This document shows, piece by piece, positions 32,166-41,708 of a stretch of DNA of 64,000 nt. Position numbers and translations under genes: made by a program. The notes under the pieces are model-generated. The model was not told where the DNA came from and made no database searches. It worked only from the letters and a program-made list of their open reading frames with translations. Positions within the stretch are counted from its first letter, which is position 1. Every line of letters begins with the position of its first letter. Origin of the DNA: Pseudonocardia hydrocarbonoxydans (GTDB lineage Bacteria; Actinomycetota; Actinomycetes; Mycobacteriales; Pseudonocardiaceae); the NCBI RefSeq assembly GCF_006539565.1, contig NZ_BJNG01000026.1, forward strand, positions 1-64,000. The letters are read 5' to 3'.

Positions 32166-33072
32166 GAACCACCTTCAGACGCTCGACGGTCACGTGGGTG
32201 TACAGCTGAGTCGTTGCTAGCTTAGCGTGACCGAGTAACTCCTGTACGTAACGAAGGTCCGCGCCGCCCGCCAACATGTGGGTGGCGGCGGCGTGCCGGA
32301 GCCCGTGCGGGCCGGTGTCGGGTGCACCCGGCACGGCCCCCGCGGCGGCGTGCACGACGCCCCGCACGATCCGCTGGTCGAGCCGCCCCCCACGCGCCCC
32401 CAGGAACAGGGCGGGCGGCGAGGAGCTCCGCGCCAGTGCCGGGCGCCCGACGTCGAGCCAGCGACGCAGCGCCCGCCCGGCCGGGACACCGTAGACGACG
32501 CTGCGTTCCCGGTTGCCCTTGCCGAGCACCCGCAGGGCGCGACGCTCGTGGTCGACGTCGTCGACGTCGAGCCCGCACAGCTCCCCCACCCGCACGCCGG
32601 TCGCGTAGAGCAGCTCGACGACCGCCAGGTCGCGCAGGGCCACCGGTTCCCCCTCGGCCGCCCCGGCCACCGCGGCGGCGAACAGCGACTCGGTCTCGGC
32701 GGTGTCGAGCACGTCCGGCAGCGCCGGCCGGGGGCGCGGGGACACCAGCGACGCCCCCGGGTCGGCCGCGAGCCGTCCGGTCCGGTGCGCCCACGCGGTG
32801 AACGTCCGGGCGGCCGCGGCCCGCCGGGCCAGCGTCGACCGCCCGAGCCCGGCCGCGTGCCCCTCGGCGAGCCAGCGGCGGAGCAGGGCGAGATCGAGGG
32901 CGGCGAGGTCGTCGACGCGGGACAGCAGGCCGTCCAGGTCCCCGCGGTAGGCCCGGACCGTGTGCGCCGACCGCCCGCGCTCCAGCTCCAGGTACGCCGC
33001 GAACGCCTCCAGCGCGGCCCCGACCGGGGCGGCGGGGTCCGGCTGGGCGGCGGGGACCGGCGGCGGGGACAC
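32140..33072 (-). CDS. xerC: Tyrosine recombinase XerC
   Basis: Site-specific tyrosine recombinase for chromosome dimer resolution. The 310-residue protein has the N-terminal SAM-like core-binding domain ([26 protein letters not shown]). The catalytic residues are visible: Arg in [11 protein letters not shown], Lys in [18 protein letters not shown] (His and Arg), [15 protein letters not shown] (His and nucleophile Tyr). The GTG at 33072 is chosen by domain length; a GTG at 33111 is also in frame. It lies between dprA and whiG, as in relatives. Confidence 0.92.
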   Translation of the reverse strand: MSPPPVPAAQPDPAAPVGAALEAFAAYLELERGRSAHTVRAYRGDLDGLLSRVDDLAALDLALLRRWLAEGHAAGLGRSTLARRAAAARTFTAWAHRTGRLAADPGASLVSPRPRPALPDVLDTAETESLFAAAVAGAAEGEPVALRDLAVVELLYATGVRVGELCGLDVDDVDHERRALRVLGKGNRERSVVYGVPAGRALRRWLDVGRPALARSSSPPALFLGARGGRLDQRIVRGVVHAAAGAVPGAPDTGPHGLRHAAATHMLAGGADLRYVQELLGHAKLATTQLYTHVTVERLKVVHEQAHPRA

Positions 33073-33190
33073 ACCGCGACGGTCCGGCCCCGGCCGAACC
33101 GGGTCAAGCACCGCGCCTGCCGTGTCGCGCACCGGGCCGCGTCGCCCGCCGGGCCGGGTCGCCCGGTGAGGCCGCCGCCGCGGGGGGTGC

Positions 33191-34336
33191 TCAGCCCCCC
33201 GCCCGCAGGTGCTGCGGGCGCAGCTGCCAGCGCCCGTCGCGGTGGTCGACCATCCCGCGCCGCTCCAGGTCGACGAGCGCGACGCGCACCGCCCCGACCG
33301 GCACCCCCGCCTCCCGGGCCAGCCAGCCCACCTCGCGCGCCTCGCGGGCCGGCAGGGCGTCGTGGACGAGGCGACCGACGGGGTCGAGCGCGTCGAGCGC
33401 GAGGCGGGCGCCCGGCGGGTCGGCCGCGAGGTGCGCCCCGATGGGGCCCAGCTCCTCCAGCACCTCCTCGACCCTGGTGACCAGCACCGCCCCGTCACGC
33501 ACCAGCCGGTGGCACCCGGCGGACACCCCCGAGGTGACGGGGCCGGGCACCGCGAGCACCGGGCGACCGAGGGTGGCGGCGTCGGTGGCGGTCCGCGTGG
33601 CCCCGCTGCGCAGGCCGGCCTCCACCACCACGGTGGCCGCGGACAGCCCGGCGATCAGCCGGTTGCGCACCAGGAACCGGTGCCGGGCCGGCACGCTCCC
33701 CGGCGGGTACTCGCTCACCACCAGCCCGGTCTCGGCGATGCGGGCGAGCAGGCCCTGGTGCGCCGCCGGGTAGGCGCGATCCGCGCCGCACGCGAGCACC
33801 GCCACCGTGGGGCCCGCGACGCCGAGTGCGCCCCGGTGCGCGGCGCCGTCGATCCCGATGGCCGCACCGGAGACGACGGTGTGGCCGGTCCCGGCCAGCC
33901 CCGCGCCGAACTCGCCGGCCACGTGCAGGCCGTAAGCGGTGGCCGCCCTGGCCCCCACCACCCCGGCCGCCCGGGCGCAGAGCGCGGCCAGGTGCCCGGG
34001 CCCCCGCACCCAGAGCGCCACCGGCGGCGCCAGATCCCCGACGCCGCAGGCGGCGAGATCGGCCAGCGGCGCCGCGGGCCAGTCCGGGTGTTCCGGGGTG
34101 AGCAACCGGACCCCGGCCGCTGCGGCGGCGCGCAGGTCGGCCTCCGCCCGCTCCACCGAACGGCGGGCCGAGGTCTCCGCGGCCGCCCGCTCACCCAGCT
34201 CGCCCCGGCGCACCCGCTCGGCCGCCCGCACCGGACCGATCTCGGCCACCAGCTCGGCCAACCCCGGGGCGGGCGGCTCCGCGACCCGGGACAGGTAGGC
34301 GCGCGCCCGCAGCACCTCCTCCGGCACCGCGTTCAC
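33191..34336 (-). CDS. dprA: DNA-processing protein DprA
   Basis: DprA/Smf, a 381-residue protein that loads RecA onto incoming single-stranded DNA. Rossmann-like core motifs: [67 protein letters not shown] split across the middle, and [21 protein letters not shown]-terminal winged-helix ([21 protein letters not shown]) is present. The GTG start overlaps the comM stop (GTGA). Confidence 0.95.
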   Translation of the reverse strand: MNAVPEEVLRARAYLSRVAEPPAPGLAELVAEIGPVRAAERVRRGELGERAAAETSARRSVERAEADLRAAAAAGVRLLTPEHPDWPAAPLADLAACGVGDLAPPVALWVRGPGHLAALCARAAGVVGARAATAYGLHVAGEFGAGLAGTGHTVVSGAAIGIDGAAHRGALGVAGPTVAVLACGADRAYPAAHQGLLARIAETGLVVSEYPPGSVPARHRFLVRNRLIAGLSAATVVVEAGLRSGATRTATDAATLGRPVLAVPGPVTSGVSAGCHRLVRDGAVLVTRVEEVLEELGPIGAHLAADPPGARLALDALDPVGRLVHDALPAREAREVGWLAREAGVPVGAVRVALVDLERRGMVDHRDGRWQLRPQHLRAGG

Positions 34337-35838
34337 GCCGCCCTCCGGTCGCGGAAGTACAGCGCCGCCTCGACGTGCTCGGGCCGCGGCCGGGCGGCCC
34401 CCGCCAGGTCGGCCAGCGTCCAGGCCACCCGCAGTGCCCGGTCGGCCCCCCGCGCGGTGAGCGCACCGCTGCGCATGCCCGCGTCGAGCGGGCGGACCGT
34501 GGCGTCGGGCAGCCCGAAGCGCGACCGCAGTGCGGGCCCCGGCACCTCGGCGTTGGTCCGCCACCCGCACCCGGCCCAGCGCTGCGCGGCGGCCGCCCGC
34601 GCCTCCCGCACCCGGGCGGCGACGGTGGCGGTGTCCTCCCCGTCGGCCGCGGCGGCGAAGGTGGTGACGGGGTACATCGCGGCCCGCAGGTCGACGCGGT
34701 CGAGCAGCGGACCGGAGAGCCTGCCCAGGTAGCGGCGGCGGACCAGCGACGAGCACACGCAGTCGCGGTCGTGGGCCGGTGCGCAGGGGCACGGGTTCGC
34801 CGCCAGCACGAGCTGGAACCGGGCCGGGTAGCGCACGGTGCCCTCCGCCCGGGCGATCCGGACCTCGCCCTCCTCCAGCGGGGTGCGCAGGGCGTCGAGC
34901 AGGTGCCCTCCGAACTCGGGGGCCTCGTCCAGGAACAGCACGCCGCGGTGCGCGAGCGACACCGCCCCCGGCCGGGCCAGTCCGCTACCGCCGCCGACGA
35001 GCGCGGCCATCGAGCTGGAGTGGTGCGGCGCCTCCACCGGCGGGAGCGTGGCCAGCGGGGCGTCGGCGGGCAGCCGGCCCGCCACCGACCGCACCGCCGC
35101 CAGCGCCAGTGCGTCGTCGGCCGCGAGCCGTGGCAGCAGCCCCACCAGGCGCTGCGCCAGCAACGTCTTGCCGGTGCCCGGCGGGCCGACCAGCAGCAGG
35201 TGGTGTCCCCCCGCGGCCGCCACCTCCAGCGCGTGCCGGGCGTCGTCCTGCCCGACGACGTCGGCGAGGTCGGGTGGCTCCGGCCCGTCGGCGTCGACGA
35301 CGGGGCCGGGCGTGCGCAGCGGCGCGCCGCCGCGCAGCCAGTCGAGCACCTCTCTCAGGTCCGCCGCGCCGAGCACCTCGATGTCGGGAACCAGCGCGGC
35401 CTCGGCCAGCGCCGACTCCGGCACCACGACCCGGCGCATCCCGGCGGTGCGGGCGGCCAGCAGCGCGGGCAGGATCCCGCGGACCGGGCGCAGCCGCCCG
35501 TCCAGCGCCAGCTCGCCGAGCAGGACCGTGCCGTCGAGCGCGTGCTGCGGCACGTGCTCGGCCGCCGCCAGCACGCAGCAGGCGAGCGCCAGGTCGAACC
35601 CCGACCCGGTCTTGCGCAGCGTGGCCGGGCTCAGCGCCAGCACGATCCGCTGGTTGGGCCACACCACCCCGGAGTTGACGACGGCCGCCCGCACCCGGTC
35701 GCGCGACTCCTGCAGCGCCGCGTCCGGCAGCCCCAGCAGGTGGACGCCCGGCAGCCCGCCGCCGACGTCGGCCTCGATCTCGACCACGTGCCCGTCGACG
35801 CCGCGCAGCGCCACCGACCACCCGCGTGCCAGCGCCAT
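34333..35838 (-). CDS. comM: ComM/YifB Mg-chelatase-like AAA+ ATPase
   Basis: A 501-residue AAA+ protein; ComM is a hexameric helicase that promotes branch migration during natural transformation. The N-terminal LonC-like domain has VEIEADVGGGLPGVHLLGLPD. The ATPase core has Walker A VGPPGTGKTLLAQRL, Walker B GVLFLDEAPEFGGHLLDAL, and a zinc-like cysteine cluster NPCPCAPAHDRDCVCS. The ATG at 35838 overlaps the original yraN stop (TGATG). The prophage has therefore separated comM from its former upstream partner and probably from its promoter. Confidence 0.95.
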   Translation of the reverse strand: MALARGWSVALRGVDGHVVEIEADVGGGLPGVHLLGLPDAALQESRDRVRAAVVNSGVVWPNQRIVLALSPATLRKTGSGFDLALACCVLAAAEHVPQHALDGTVLLGELALDGRLRPVRGILPALLAARTAGMRRVVVPESALAEAALVPDIEVLGAADLREVLDWLRGGAPLRTPGPVVDADGPEPPDLADVVGQDDARHALEVAAAGGHHLLLVGPPGTGKTLLAQRLVGLLPRLAADDALALAAVRSVAGRLPADAPLATLPPVEAPHHSSSMAALVGGGSGLARPGAVSLAHRGVLFLDEAPEFGGHLLDALRTPLEEGEVRIARAEGTVRYPARFQLVLAANPCPCAPAHDRDCVCSSLVRRRYLGRLSGPLLDRVDLRAAMYPVTTFAAAADGEDTATVAARVREARAAAAQRWAGCGWRTNAEVPGPALRSRFGLPDATVRPLDAGMRSGALTARGADRALRVAWTLADLAGAARPRPEHVEAALYFRDRRAA

Positions 35839-35907
35839 CAGAACGCACCCTCGAAGTACTGCAGGGTGGCCGGGCGCCCGCTCTCGACGAGCACCGCGCA
35901 CACCACG
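35838..35907 (-). pseudogene. yraN: Stranded 3' end of yraN
   Basis: Read on the minus strand in the frame ending at the TGA that overlaps the comM ATG, this segment encodes VCAVLVESGRPATLQYFEGAF followed by a stop, in two pieces of the expected YraN C-terminus. YraN proteins normally end with this strand and an F/G-rich tail. It is the bacterial half left behind when the prophage inserted after codon 100 of yraN (56502-56855). It has no start of its own. Confidence 0.9.
35905..35907. other. attL core
   Basis: The three bases ACG (CGT on the yraN strand) are shared with attR. To the left is bacterial sequence (cgcgcacacc), to the right phage sequence (aacctgcgtgaaagtcac). Fusing the left flank to the bacterial side of attR recreates codons for VRFDVVCAV of YraN. 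The crossover dinucleotide is probably GT within this core, as is usual for serine integrases. Confidence 0.8.
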
Positions 35908-35921
35908 AACCTGCGTGAAAG

Positions 35922-36056
35922 TCACACCGCCCGGTGACGACCCGGAGGCCGGTCCGGGCGGGTGCGCGGCGGGACCCACCACGGAGGGTTGGGTCGCGGG
36001 CGGCGGCACGGGCAGCAGGCCCGGAGCCAGGACCAGAAGTTGATCACGCGCGGCAT
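35922..36056 (-). CDS. Possible 44-residue Trp/Arg/Pro-rich protein
   Basis: A short frame starting MPRVINFWSWLRACCPCRR and ending PPGRHRAV lies between the collagen-like gene and attL. It is Pro/Arg-rich with four Trp and three Cys, and has no clear ribosome-binding site. If expressed it would be the leftmost phage gene; its transcript would run into comM. Weakly supported. Confidence 0.25.
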   Translation of the reverse strand: MPRVINFWSWLRACCPCRRPRPNPPWWVPPRTRPDRPPGRHRAV

Positions 36057-36114
36057 GTGACCGTGAGTGAGAGCGAGTGACCTACCGCCGTTCCGGTCGC
36101 CGACGTACGGCTGC

Positions 36115-36732
36115 TCACACGCGGGTGCACGTGTACTCAGGCGCCGTGTCATCCCCTCCGGTGCGGGGGCAGCGCAACTGCGAGCCGTCCGCCTCATTCA
36201 CAACTAGCTCGGCCGCAGGAGAACCGTCCCGGCCCGGCGCGCCATCGACACCGTCTCGACCCGCAACACCGTCTACGCCATCCCGTCCGTCCATGCCGTC
36301 ACGTCCGTCGGCACCGTCCGCTCCGCGGCACATGGTCGGCTCCAGCAGACATGCCGGAGACTGCCCGTCCGCCCCATCGAGCCCGTCCCGTCCGTCCCTG
36401 CCGTCGGTCCCGTCGAGGCCGTCCACGGGCGACTCGGGGGGCGCTGAGGCGACCTGTGCGGCGGTGTCGCACGCCGGGCCCACCCGGGCACGGATCGTCG
36501 GATCGGACTCGCACAGCGCCGCCAGCGGGTCCGACACCTCGACGAGGGCCTGCTCGGCGACGACCGTCGTCTGCTGCTGCTCGATCCGGTCGGCGGACCG
36601 GTTCAGCGCGTACCCGCCGTAGGCGATCACCCCGACGACGAGAGCGACGGCGGCGAACCGCTGTCGCGTCCGCGCAGCTCGCCCCGCAACTGGCGCGCCT
36701 CGTCCAGCAAGGCCAGCCGTTCCGCCTGCCAC
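36115..36732 (-). CDS. Collagen-like phage membrane protein
   Basis: From the GTG at 36732 (preceded by GAGGAGAGG at good spacing) the 205-residue product has a basic N-terminus, one transmembrane segment (FAAVALVVGVIAYGGYAL), a short helical region (RSADRIEQQQTTVVAEQALV), then two blocks of Gly-X-Asp collagen-like triplets (about 6 and 11) split by a Cys-containing break. A GTG at 36630, overlapping the preceding stop by GTGA, would omit the helix. Phages of actinobacteria often carry such a protein after the tail genes; a role in adsorption or lysis is not established. Confidence 0.75.
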   Translation of the reverse strand: MAGGTAGLAGRGAPVAGRAARTRQRFAAVALVVGVIAYGGYALNRSADRIEQQQTTVVAEQALVEVSDPLAALCESDPTIRARVGPACDTAAQVASAPPESPVDGLDGTDGRDGRDGLDGADGQSPACLLEPTMCRGADGADGRDGMDGRDGVDGVAGRDGVDGAPGRDGSPAAELVVNEADGSQLRCPRTGGDDTAPEYTCTRV

Positions 36733-36893
36733 TGCATCCTCTCCTCCTGCCACGACTTGCGCTCCGACGCGGTCCACCGCAGGACCACCACCACCAGTGC
36801 CAGCGCGCCACCGAGCGAGCCCAGGTCGGGCAGCGCGCCGAACACGGTGCTGAGCAGGTCGGGGTCGGTCGCGGCCGTCGCGAGCAGTTCCAC
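36627..36893 (-). CDS. Holin-like protein with one TM helix and coiled coil
   Basis: An 88-residue protein: short helical N-terminus (LLATAATDPDLLSTVFGAL), one hydrophobic segment (LGGALALVVVVLRW), then a charged coiled coil (ERKSWQEERMQWQAERLALL). Codon third positions are strongly coding-like. Its position after the tail genes suits a lysis protein, but this is inference. The best ribosome-binding site (ACAGGAGCGGCC before the ATG at 36918) is one base out of phase with this frame; the in-frame start is the GTG at 36893, which has no clear site. Confidence 0.65.
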   Translation of the reverse strand: MELLATAATDPDLLSTVFGALPDLGSLGGALALVVVVLRWTASERKSWQEERMQWQAERLALLDEARQLRGELRGRDSGSPPSLSSSG

Positions 36894-36990
36894 GGTCCGG
36901 GCCCTTCGTGTCGTTCATGGCCGCTCCTGTCTCCTGTCGGTGGGTGCGACGCCGGACCGGGAGCATCGGCCCGGCGCCGCGGTCGGTGGG

Positions 36991-37482
36991 TCAGTACACG
37001 GTTCCGGTGGTGGCGATGGTGTCTCCGACGTCCTCGACGGTCAGGGACATGGGGAAGTCGGGGGCCGCGGTCCAGGCGACCGTCACCGTCCCGGCGACCC
37101 GCTGCGTGCACACCGCGACCCGAAGGGTTCCGGTGGCCGAGGCGTAGAAGTACGCGACGATCACGCAGGTGTCCGGGATGCCGATGGTGGAGTCGTGGCG
37201 CACCAGTGCCCGCCCGAGGATCGGTGAGGTGGTCGTGGGCTCGGTGTTGTTCGTGGTGTGGCGGAGCTCGTTCTGCGTGGTTGCCGCGCCGCTGTTGCCG
37301 AACAGCTCCCCGTAGCAGGTGACCCGGTAGGTGCGGCCTGCGACGACCGGGGCCGTGGTGGACAGCACCCGCGCGATGGTGGTGATGGCCGCGGAGTTGG
37401 TGGTGCGCTGGTTGCGCCCGACGAGCGCGCCGAGCCGGTTGAGGTCGGCGGCGCGGATCTTGGCTCCGGCGGTGAACGCCAT
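36991..37482 (-). CDS. Phage tail-tip/minor tail protein
   Basis: A 163-residue protein starting FTAGAKIRAADLNRLGALVG, a pattern common at the N-terminus of small actinophage tail-tip or virion proteins, followed by a beta-rich domain with many Thr, Val and Gly residues. It is located between the large minor tail protein and the holin-like gene, where receptor-binding or decoration components are usually found. The exact function is not assigned. Confidence 0.65.
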   Translation of the reverse strand: MAFTAGAKIRAADLNRLGALVGRNQRTTNSAAITTIARVLSTTAPVVAGRTYRVTCYGELFGNSGAATTQNELRHTTNNTEPTTTSPILGRALVRHDSTIGIPDTCVIVAYFYASATGTLRVAVCTQRVAGTVTVAWTAAPDFPMSLTVEDVGDTIATTGTVY

Positions 37483-37491
37483 CGGTTTCTC

Positions 37492-39681
37492 CTACAGTCC
37501 GGCCCGTGCGGGCTGCCACAGCCGCACCGGGGCACCGGTGGGCAGAGCGGTCGGGGACGGGGCGATGGTCATCGTCTGCGGTGAGGTGGGGTCCGAGCAG
37601 GCGGTGACGGTGACCCGCCTCCCGGCGATCTCCAGGTCGTAGGGCATGTCGTCGGCGGTGGTGGTCCACAGCGGCCCGGACGTGGTGGTGATGCTGATCG
37701 AGGTTGACCCGGCGGGAGCGGCGGCGGCGAGAACGCACCCGTCGGTGTCGGCGCGGGCGACGTAGGCGCCGGTGTCGCCGGTGTCGGTGGCGACGACCCC
37801 GACACGCCAGGTGTCGTACGGGGAGCAGCGGGCGGTACCGGTCCAGGTGGTGGCGGTGATCTCGTTGGAGATGCCCTCGACGAGCAGCGACAGCGTCCCC
37901 TCCGGGTGACCGGGGAGCACCTGGTCCAGGCCGGTGACGTCGATGCGGTCCCCGGGCAGCAGCGCCAGCCATGCCGCCGCGAGGTCGGGTGTGGCGAGCA
38001 GGTCCACGGTCAGCGTCGGGTAGCGGTATCCCTCGACGGTGCCCTTCGCGAGCAGCCATCCCGCGTACAGCGGCAGCGCCTCGTCGCCCTGGACGTTGAC
38101 GTCGATCGAGTCGTCGTAGAGGCCGATGGTCTGTACCCCGAGCGGCCCCGTGGCGTCCTCCAGCACCACCGAGGAACCACCGGCGCGTTTGGCCTCGACG
38201 CGGTTGCGGGTGCGCTGGTCGTCGTCGGTGGGGCCGAACGGGGACGCGAGCCGGGCGTCCCCGGCGGACACGGTCAGCACCACGGCGCGGTTCTCGATGT
38301 AGCGGCGGGAGTGGAAGCGCAGACCGGCGCTGACCCCGTCGAACAGGACGCCCTGGTCGACGCTCTCGGTTTCGCGGAGCAGGGCCAGCACCGGCGCGAC
38401 GGTCTGCGGCCCCATCCGGTCGGTGGGCTGGTTGAACGATGTCGAGTCGCCGAGCACCAGCTCGGGGATACCGTTCTCGGCGCACACCCGCCGGTAGCGG
38501 ACGAAGGTGACCTCCCCGATGTAGGCGTTGAGCTCGGCGAGGTCGTCGAACAAGCTGGTCTGTGCGTTCTGCACGCTGATGTGCCCGACGGTGACGTCGT
38601 CGAGGATGCCGTCCGGGTTGATCTGCACGGCGACGACCGTGCCCACGGTGGCGCCGGTGACGACGGGCCCGTTGGTGTACCCGGCCGCTGCGCTGTCCGC
38701 GGTGATCGTGGAGAACCGCCAGTTGATGTTCCCGCCGCTCTGCACCATCTCCAGCGACCAGCGCCGCGCCAGCGGCGGGATGTTCAGGTTGTAGCCGACC
38801 CCGACGGTGTCGGCGAGGACGGTGCCGAACCGGTCGTAGACGGTGCCGGAGATCAGGCCATTGCCAGAGGTCGGGCTGATCTCGTAGTAGAGGTCCCAGC
38901 GGGCGGCGGTGCCGGTGGTGTAGACCCGCAGCAGCGGCACCAGTACCCCGGCGGTGGCCTGCGCCGTGGTGGGGAACTCGACGAGGGCGCGAACCTGCAC
39001 GGCTCCGCTGCCGGGGTGGTTCGGGACGCTGCCGGTGAACGTGGACCCCTTCAGCAGCGGCAGCGGCGCGGATGCCAGGAAGGCGTCGGAGCTGGCGAGG
39101 TCCGGCGCCCCGGAGTAGGTCATCGGGTTGCCGCCCGCGAGCCCCGACGCCAGCACGGTCGCCTCCGGGCCGTCCTCGCACGGCCAGTAGGCGACGACGT
39201 CGGAGCGTTCGAGCAGGGCACGGCGGATCGGGGAGATGACCGGGGTGTTGCCCTGCAACAGCCGACGCAGCGTCCCGGCGGCCTCCAGGGTCACCGTGGC
39301 GTCGGTGCCTGCCAGGTTCCACGACGGGGTGAACCCGACCGCGCCACCTTGGAACACGACCCGGTAGGCGCCGTCGCCGGGGTCGATCCGCACCCGGACG
39401 GGGGTATTGCGCCGCACGTTGGGATAGTTCGGGGACTGGGGTCCCAGGCTGTAGCGGGCGCCGGTGTTGTCCAGCGTCAGCGTGGTCGCGGCGGGCTGCG
39501 AGGTGGACGCCTCGTCGCCCCGGCCGAGGGTGGTCGAGATCCCGGGGTCCTGCCGGACGTCGCCGGTGATGTCGGTCCACGTCCACGTCGCCGGGTCCGC
39601 CATCAGGTCCGCGCCCCAGGCGATCTCCACGGCGAGGCGGGCGTCCGGGCCGAGCGCGGCGGGCAGCAGCGGGGCCGCCAT
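37492..39681 (-). CDS. Minor tail protein (baseplate hub/central tip)
   Basis: A 729-residue protein directly after the tape measure, coupled through TGATG. The N-terminal domain (RLAVEIAWGADLMADPATW, WTDITGDVRQDPGISTTLGR, TTLTLDNTGARYSLG) is the phage tail domain conserved in actinobacterial siphoviruses. The middle has a beta-sandwich of the concanavalin/LamG type (GSVPNHPGSGAVQVRALVEF). The C-terminal part resembles tail hub proteins, with DIDVTGLDQV-like strands. It probably forms the distal tail hub and contacts the receptor. Confidence 0.8.
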   Translation of the reverse strand: MAAPLLPAALGPDARLAVEIAWGADLMADPATWTWTDITGDVRQDPGISTTLGRGDEASTSQPAATTLTLDNTGARYSLGPQSPNYPNVRRNTPVRVRIDPGDGAYRVVFQGGAVGFTPSWNLAGTDATVTLEAAGTLRRLLQGNTPVISPIRRALLERSDVVAYWPCEDGPEATVLASGLAGGNPMTYSGAPDLASSDAFLASAPLPLLKGSTFTGSVPNHPGSGAVQVRALVEFPTTAQATAGVLVPLLRVYTTGTAARWDLYYEISPTSGNGLISGTVYDRFGTVLADTVGVGYNLNIPPLARRWSLEMVQSGGNINWRFSTITADSAAAGYTNGPVVTGATVGTVVAVQINPDGILDDVTVGHISVQNAQTSLFDDLAELNAYIGEVTFVRYRRVCAENGIPELVLGDSTSFNQPTDRMGPQTVAPVLALLRETESVDQGVLFDGVSAGLRFHSRRYIENRAVVLTVSAGDARLASPFGPTDDDQRTRNRVEAKRAGGSSVVLEDATGPLGVQTIGLYDDSIDVNVQGDEALPLYAGWLLAKGTVEGYRYPTLTVDLLATPDLAAAWLALLPGDRIDVTGLDQVLPGHPEGTLSLLVEGISNEITATTWTGTARCSPYDTWRVGVVATDTGDTGAYVARADTDGCVLAAAAPAGSTSISITTTSGPLWTTTADDMPYDLEIAGRRVTVTACSDPTSPQTMTIAPSPTALPTGAPVRLWQPARAGL

Positions 39682-41708
39682 CACGACACCTGGATCTTGC
39701 CGGTGCGGACGAGCTGCATGAACGCCGCGGCGAACGCGGAGTCGGTGTTGCCGGTGAACCGCACCGTCGGCGCGGGGGCCCCTCCACCCGCGGGGGGTGC
39801 CGTCGTGCCCGCAGCGGCCCACCCAGCGGGCCCTGACGCGGCCGTGACGGGTGTGCCGGACAGCGCGCCGAGTGCGAGGTCACCGGCCATCGCGTCGGCG
39901 GCGGCGGCCCGGGTGGCGTCGCCCATCGCGGTCGCGGACGCGAGCAGGCCCGGCATCCCGGCCTCAATGCCGACCCCGACACCGGCCGGGAGGTAGCGGC
40001 CGATCTCGTTGGCGAACACCCGCGACGGGGAGCGGATACCGAGGATGTTCTTGGCCCAACCGGGCAGGATGGACCCGAAGAACCCGAGCACCTTCGACCG
40101 GAGCCAACCCGCGGCGCCGGTGATGCCGTTCCACAGCCCGGTCAGCAGGTCCCGTCCGGCGTTGGCGAGCAGCGAGCCGAACGAGCCGATGGCGCCGAGC
40201 ACTCGCCCCGGCAGCCCGGTCAGCCACCCGACCAGGTTCGATGCCTGGCGCACGGCGGCGTCACGCATCGACGAGAACCAGCCGCCGACCATGCCGGGCA
40301 GGTTGGCGAACCACCCGATGATCCCGCCGATGGAGCCGACGGCCCCGCCGATGAACGACTGCACCGACGCGAACGCCCCGTTGACGATCTCCCGGAACGT
40401 CTCCGACGAGTTGTAGGCCCACACCAGACCGGCGACCAGCCCGGCGATCGCGATCACCACCAGCCCGAGCGGGTTCGCGGACAGGGCCGCGTTCCACAAC
40501 CACTGTGCGGCGGTGGCGATACCGGAGGCGATGCCGAGTCCGCGCAGCGCCATCGCGGCCATGCCCAGCGACCCGGCCATGGTGACGGCGTCGGTGCCGA
40601 ACCCGACCACGTAGGTGGCGACGGACCCGATCGGGCCCTCCACCCCGGCGATGGACTGGGTCAGCCCCTCGAACCCGCGGCGGGCCTTCTCGATGTTCGC
40701 CGCGCCCGTGGCGCCCAGGGTGGCGTCCGCCTCGGCCGCCGCACCGGCGAAGTCCCCGAGCTTGGCAGCGGCCTCGGAGGGGTCCATCGCGAACAGGGCG
40801 TCGCCCAGTTCCTCGGCCTTGGTGCCGAACAGGTCGACGGCGAGCCCGGCCCGCTCCGTGCCGGGCGGCATCGCCCGCAGCGCGTCGAGCGTCTGGTCCA
40901 GGGCCCCCGACGACCGGGCGCCGCCCGCGGCGACGTCCTCGGCCATCTGAGCCGCGTTCAGCCCGAGCGTGGTGAACGCCTGCCCAGCGGTGGACTCGGT
41001 GTCCTGCGCGAGGATGCCGAACTCGCGGATGGCGTCGGCGACCAGGTCGGCTGACCAGGCCCCGCCCTCCATCGCCTGCGACATCAGGCCCATGGTGGTC
41101 GCGCCGTCCAAGCCCGCGATCTTGAACGTCTGGCCGTACTCGGCCATCACGTCGGCCAGGTCGCCCATCCGGTTGGCGCCGGTCTGCGCACCGGCGGTCA
41201 GCAGGTCCATCGCCTGTACCGCGTCGGTGGCGAGCCCGTTGCGGATCATCTGCCCGACGGCGTTGGTCGCCTGGCCGACGTCGACCTGCATCACCTGCGC
41301 CAGGGACATCACCTGCCCGGTGACGGCCTCCAGGTCCGCGGCGGACGCGCCCGACATGCCGGAGATGTTCTGCGCGACCGACCGGACGGCCTCGTTCACC
41401 TCACCGATCGACTCGCCGTAGGCGTTGGCGTACAGCTTCCCGGCGGCCTCGCCTGCGGCGGCGGCGAGCGGGGACCCGGACCCGAGCTGCGCCTCCAGCA
41501 GCGCTCCGGCCGACTCGAACTCCAGGCTCGTGTTGAACGCGTCGACGAGACCGGCACCGGCGGCGGCACCGGCCACGGTCATCGCGGCCGACTTCGCGGA
41601 GAACGTGCGCTCCATCTCCCCGGCGGCGTTCCCGACCCGGCCCATCGCCCGTTCCAGGTCGGTGGAGTCCCCGGCGAAGGTGAGCCGGACCGTGGGTCCC
41701 AGCGCCAT
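39681..41708 (-). CDS. Tape measure protein
   Basis: A 675-residue tail-length protein, starting at ATG 41708 overlapping the preceding stop (TGATG). It begins VRLTFAGDSTDLERAMGRVG, then has the conserved phage TMP core (ALLEAQLGSGSPLAAAAGEA to MGLMSQAMEGGAW), a hydrophobic stretch (PLGLVVIAIAGLVAGLVW), and repeated Trp/Gly segments (GGIIGWFANLPGMVGGWFSS). By the usual scaling of about 0.15 nm per residue, a tail near 100 nm is expected. Confidence 0.92.
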   Translation of the reverse strand: MALGPTVRLTFAGDSTDLERAMGRVGNAAGEMERTFSAKSAAMTVAGAAAGAGLVDAFNTSLEFESAGALLEAQLGSGSPLAAAAGEAAGKLYANAYGESIGEVNEAVRSVAQNISGMSGASAADLEAVTGQVMSLAQVMQVDVGQATNAVGQMIRNGLATDAVQAMDLLTAGAQTGANRMGDLADVMAEYGQTFKIAGLDGATTMGLMSQAMEGGAWSADLVADAIREFGILAQDTESTAGQAFTTLGLNAAQMAEDVAAGGARSSGALDQTLDALRAMPPGTERAGLAVDLFGTKAEELGDALFAMDPSEAAAKLGDFAGAAAEADATLGATGAANIEKARRGFEGLTQSIAGVEGPIGSVATYVVGFGTDAVTMAGSLGMAAMALRGLGIASGIATAAQWLWNAALSANPLGLVVIAIAGLVAGLVWAYNSSETFREIVNGAFASVQSFIGGAVGSIGGIIGWFANLPGMVGGWFSSMRDAAVRQASNLVGWLTGLPGRVLGAIGSFGSLLANAGRDLLTGLWNGITGAAGWLRSKVLGFFGSILPGWAKNILGIRSPSRVFANEIGRYLPAGVGVGIEAGMPGLLASATAMGDATRAAAADAMAGDLALGALSGTPVTAASGPAGWAAAGTTAPPAGGGAPAPTVRFTGNTDSAFAAAFMQLVRTGKIQVS

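Noticed and set aside
36691..36918. N-terminal part of a 284-codon frame from 36966 through the holin-like gene
   Set aside because: Its codon pattern across the holin-like gene is that of a shadow frame; only the part from about 36732 onward gives a plausible membrane and collagen-like protein.
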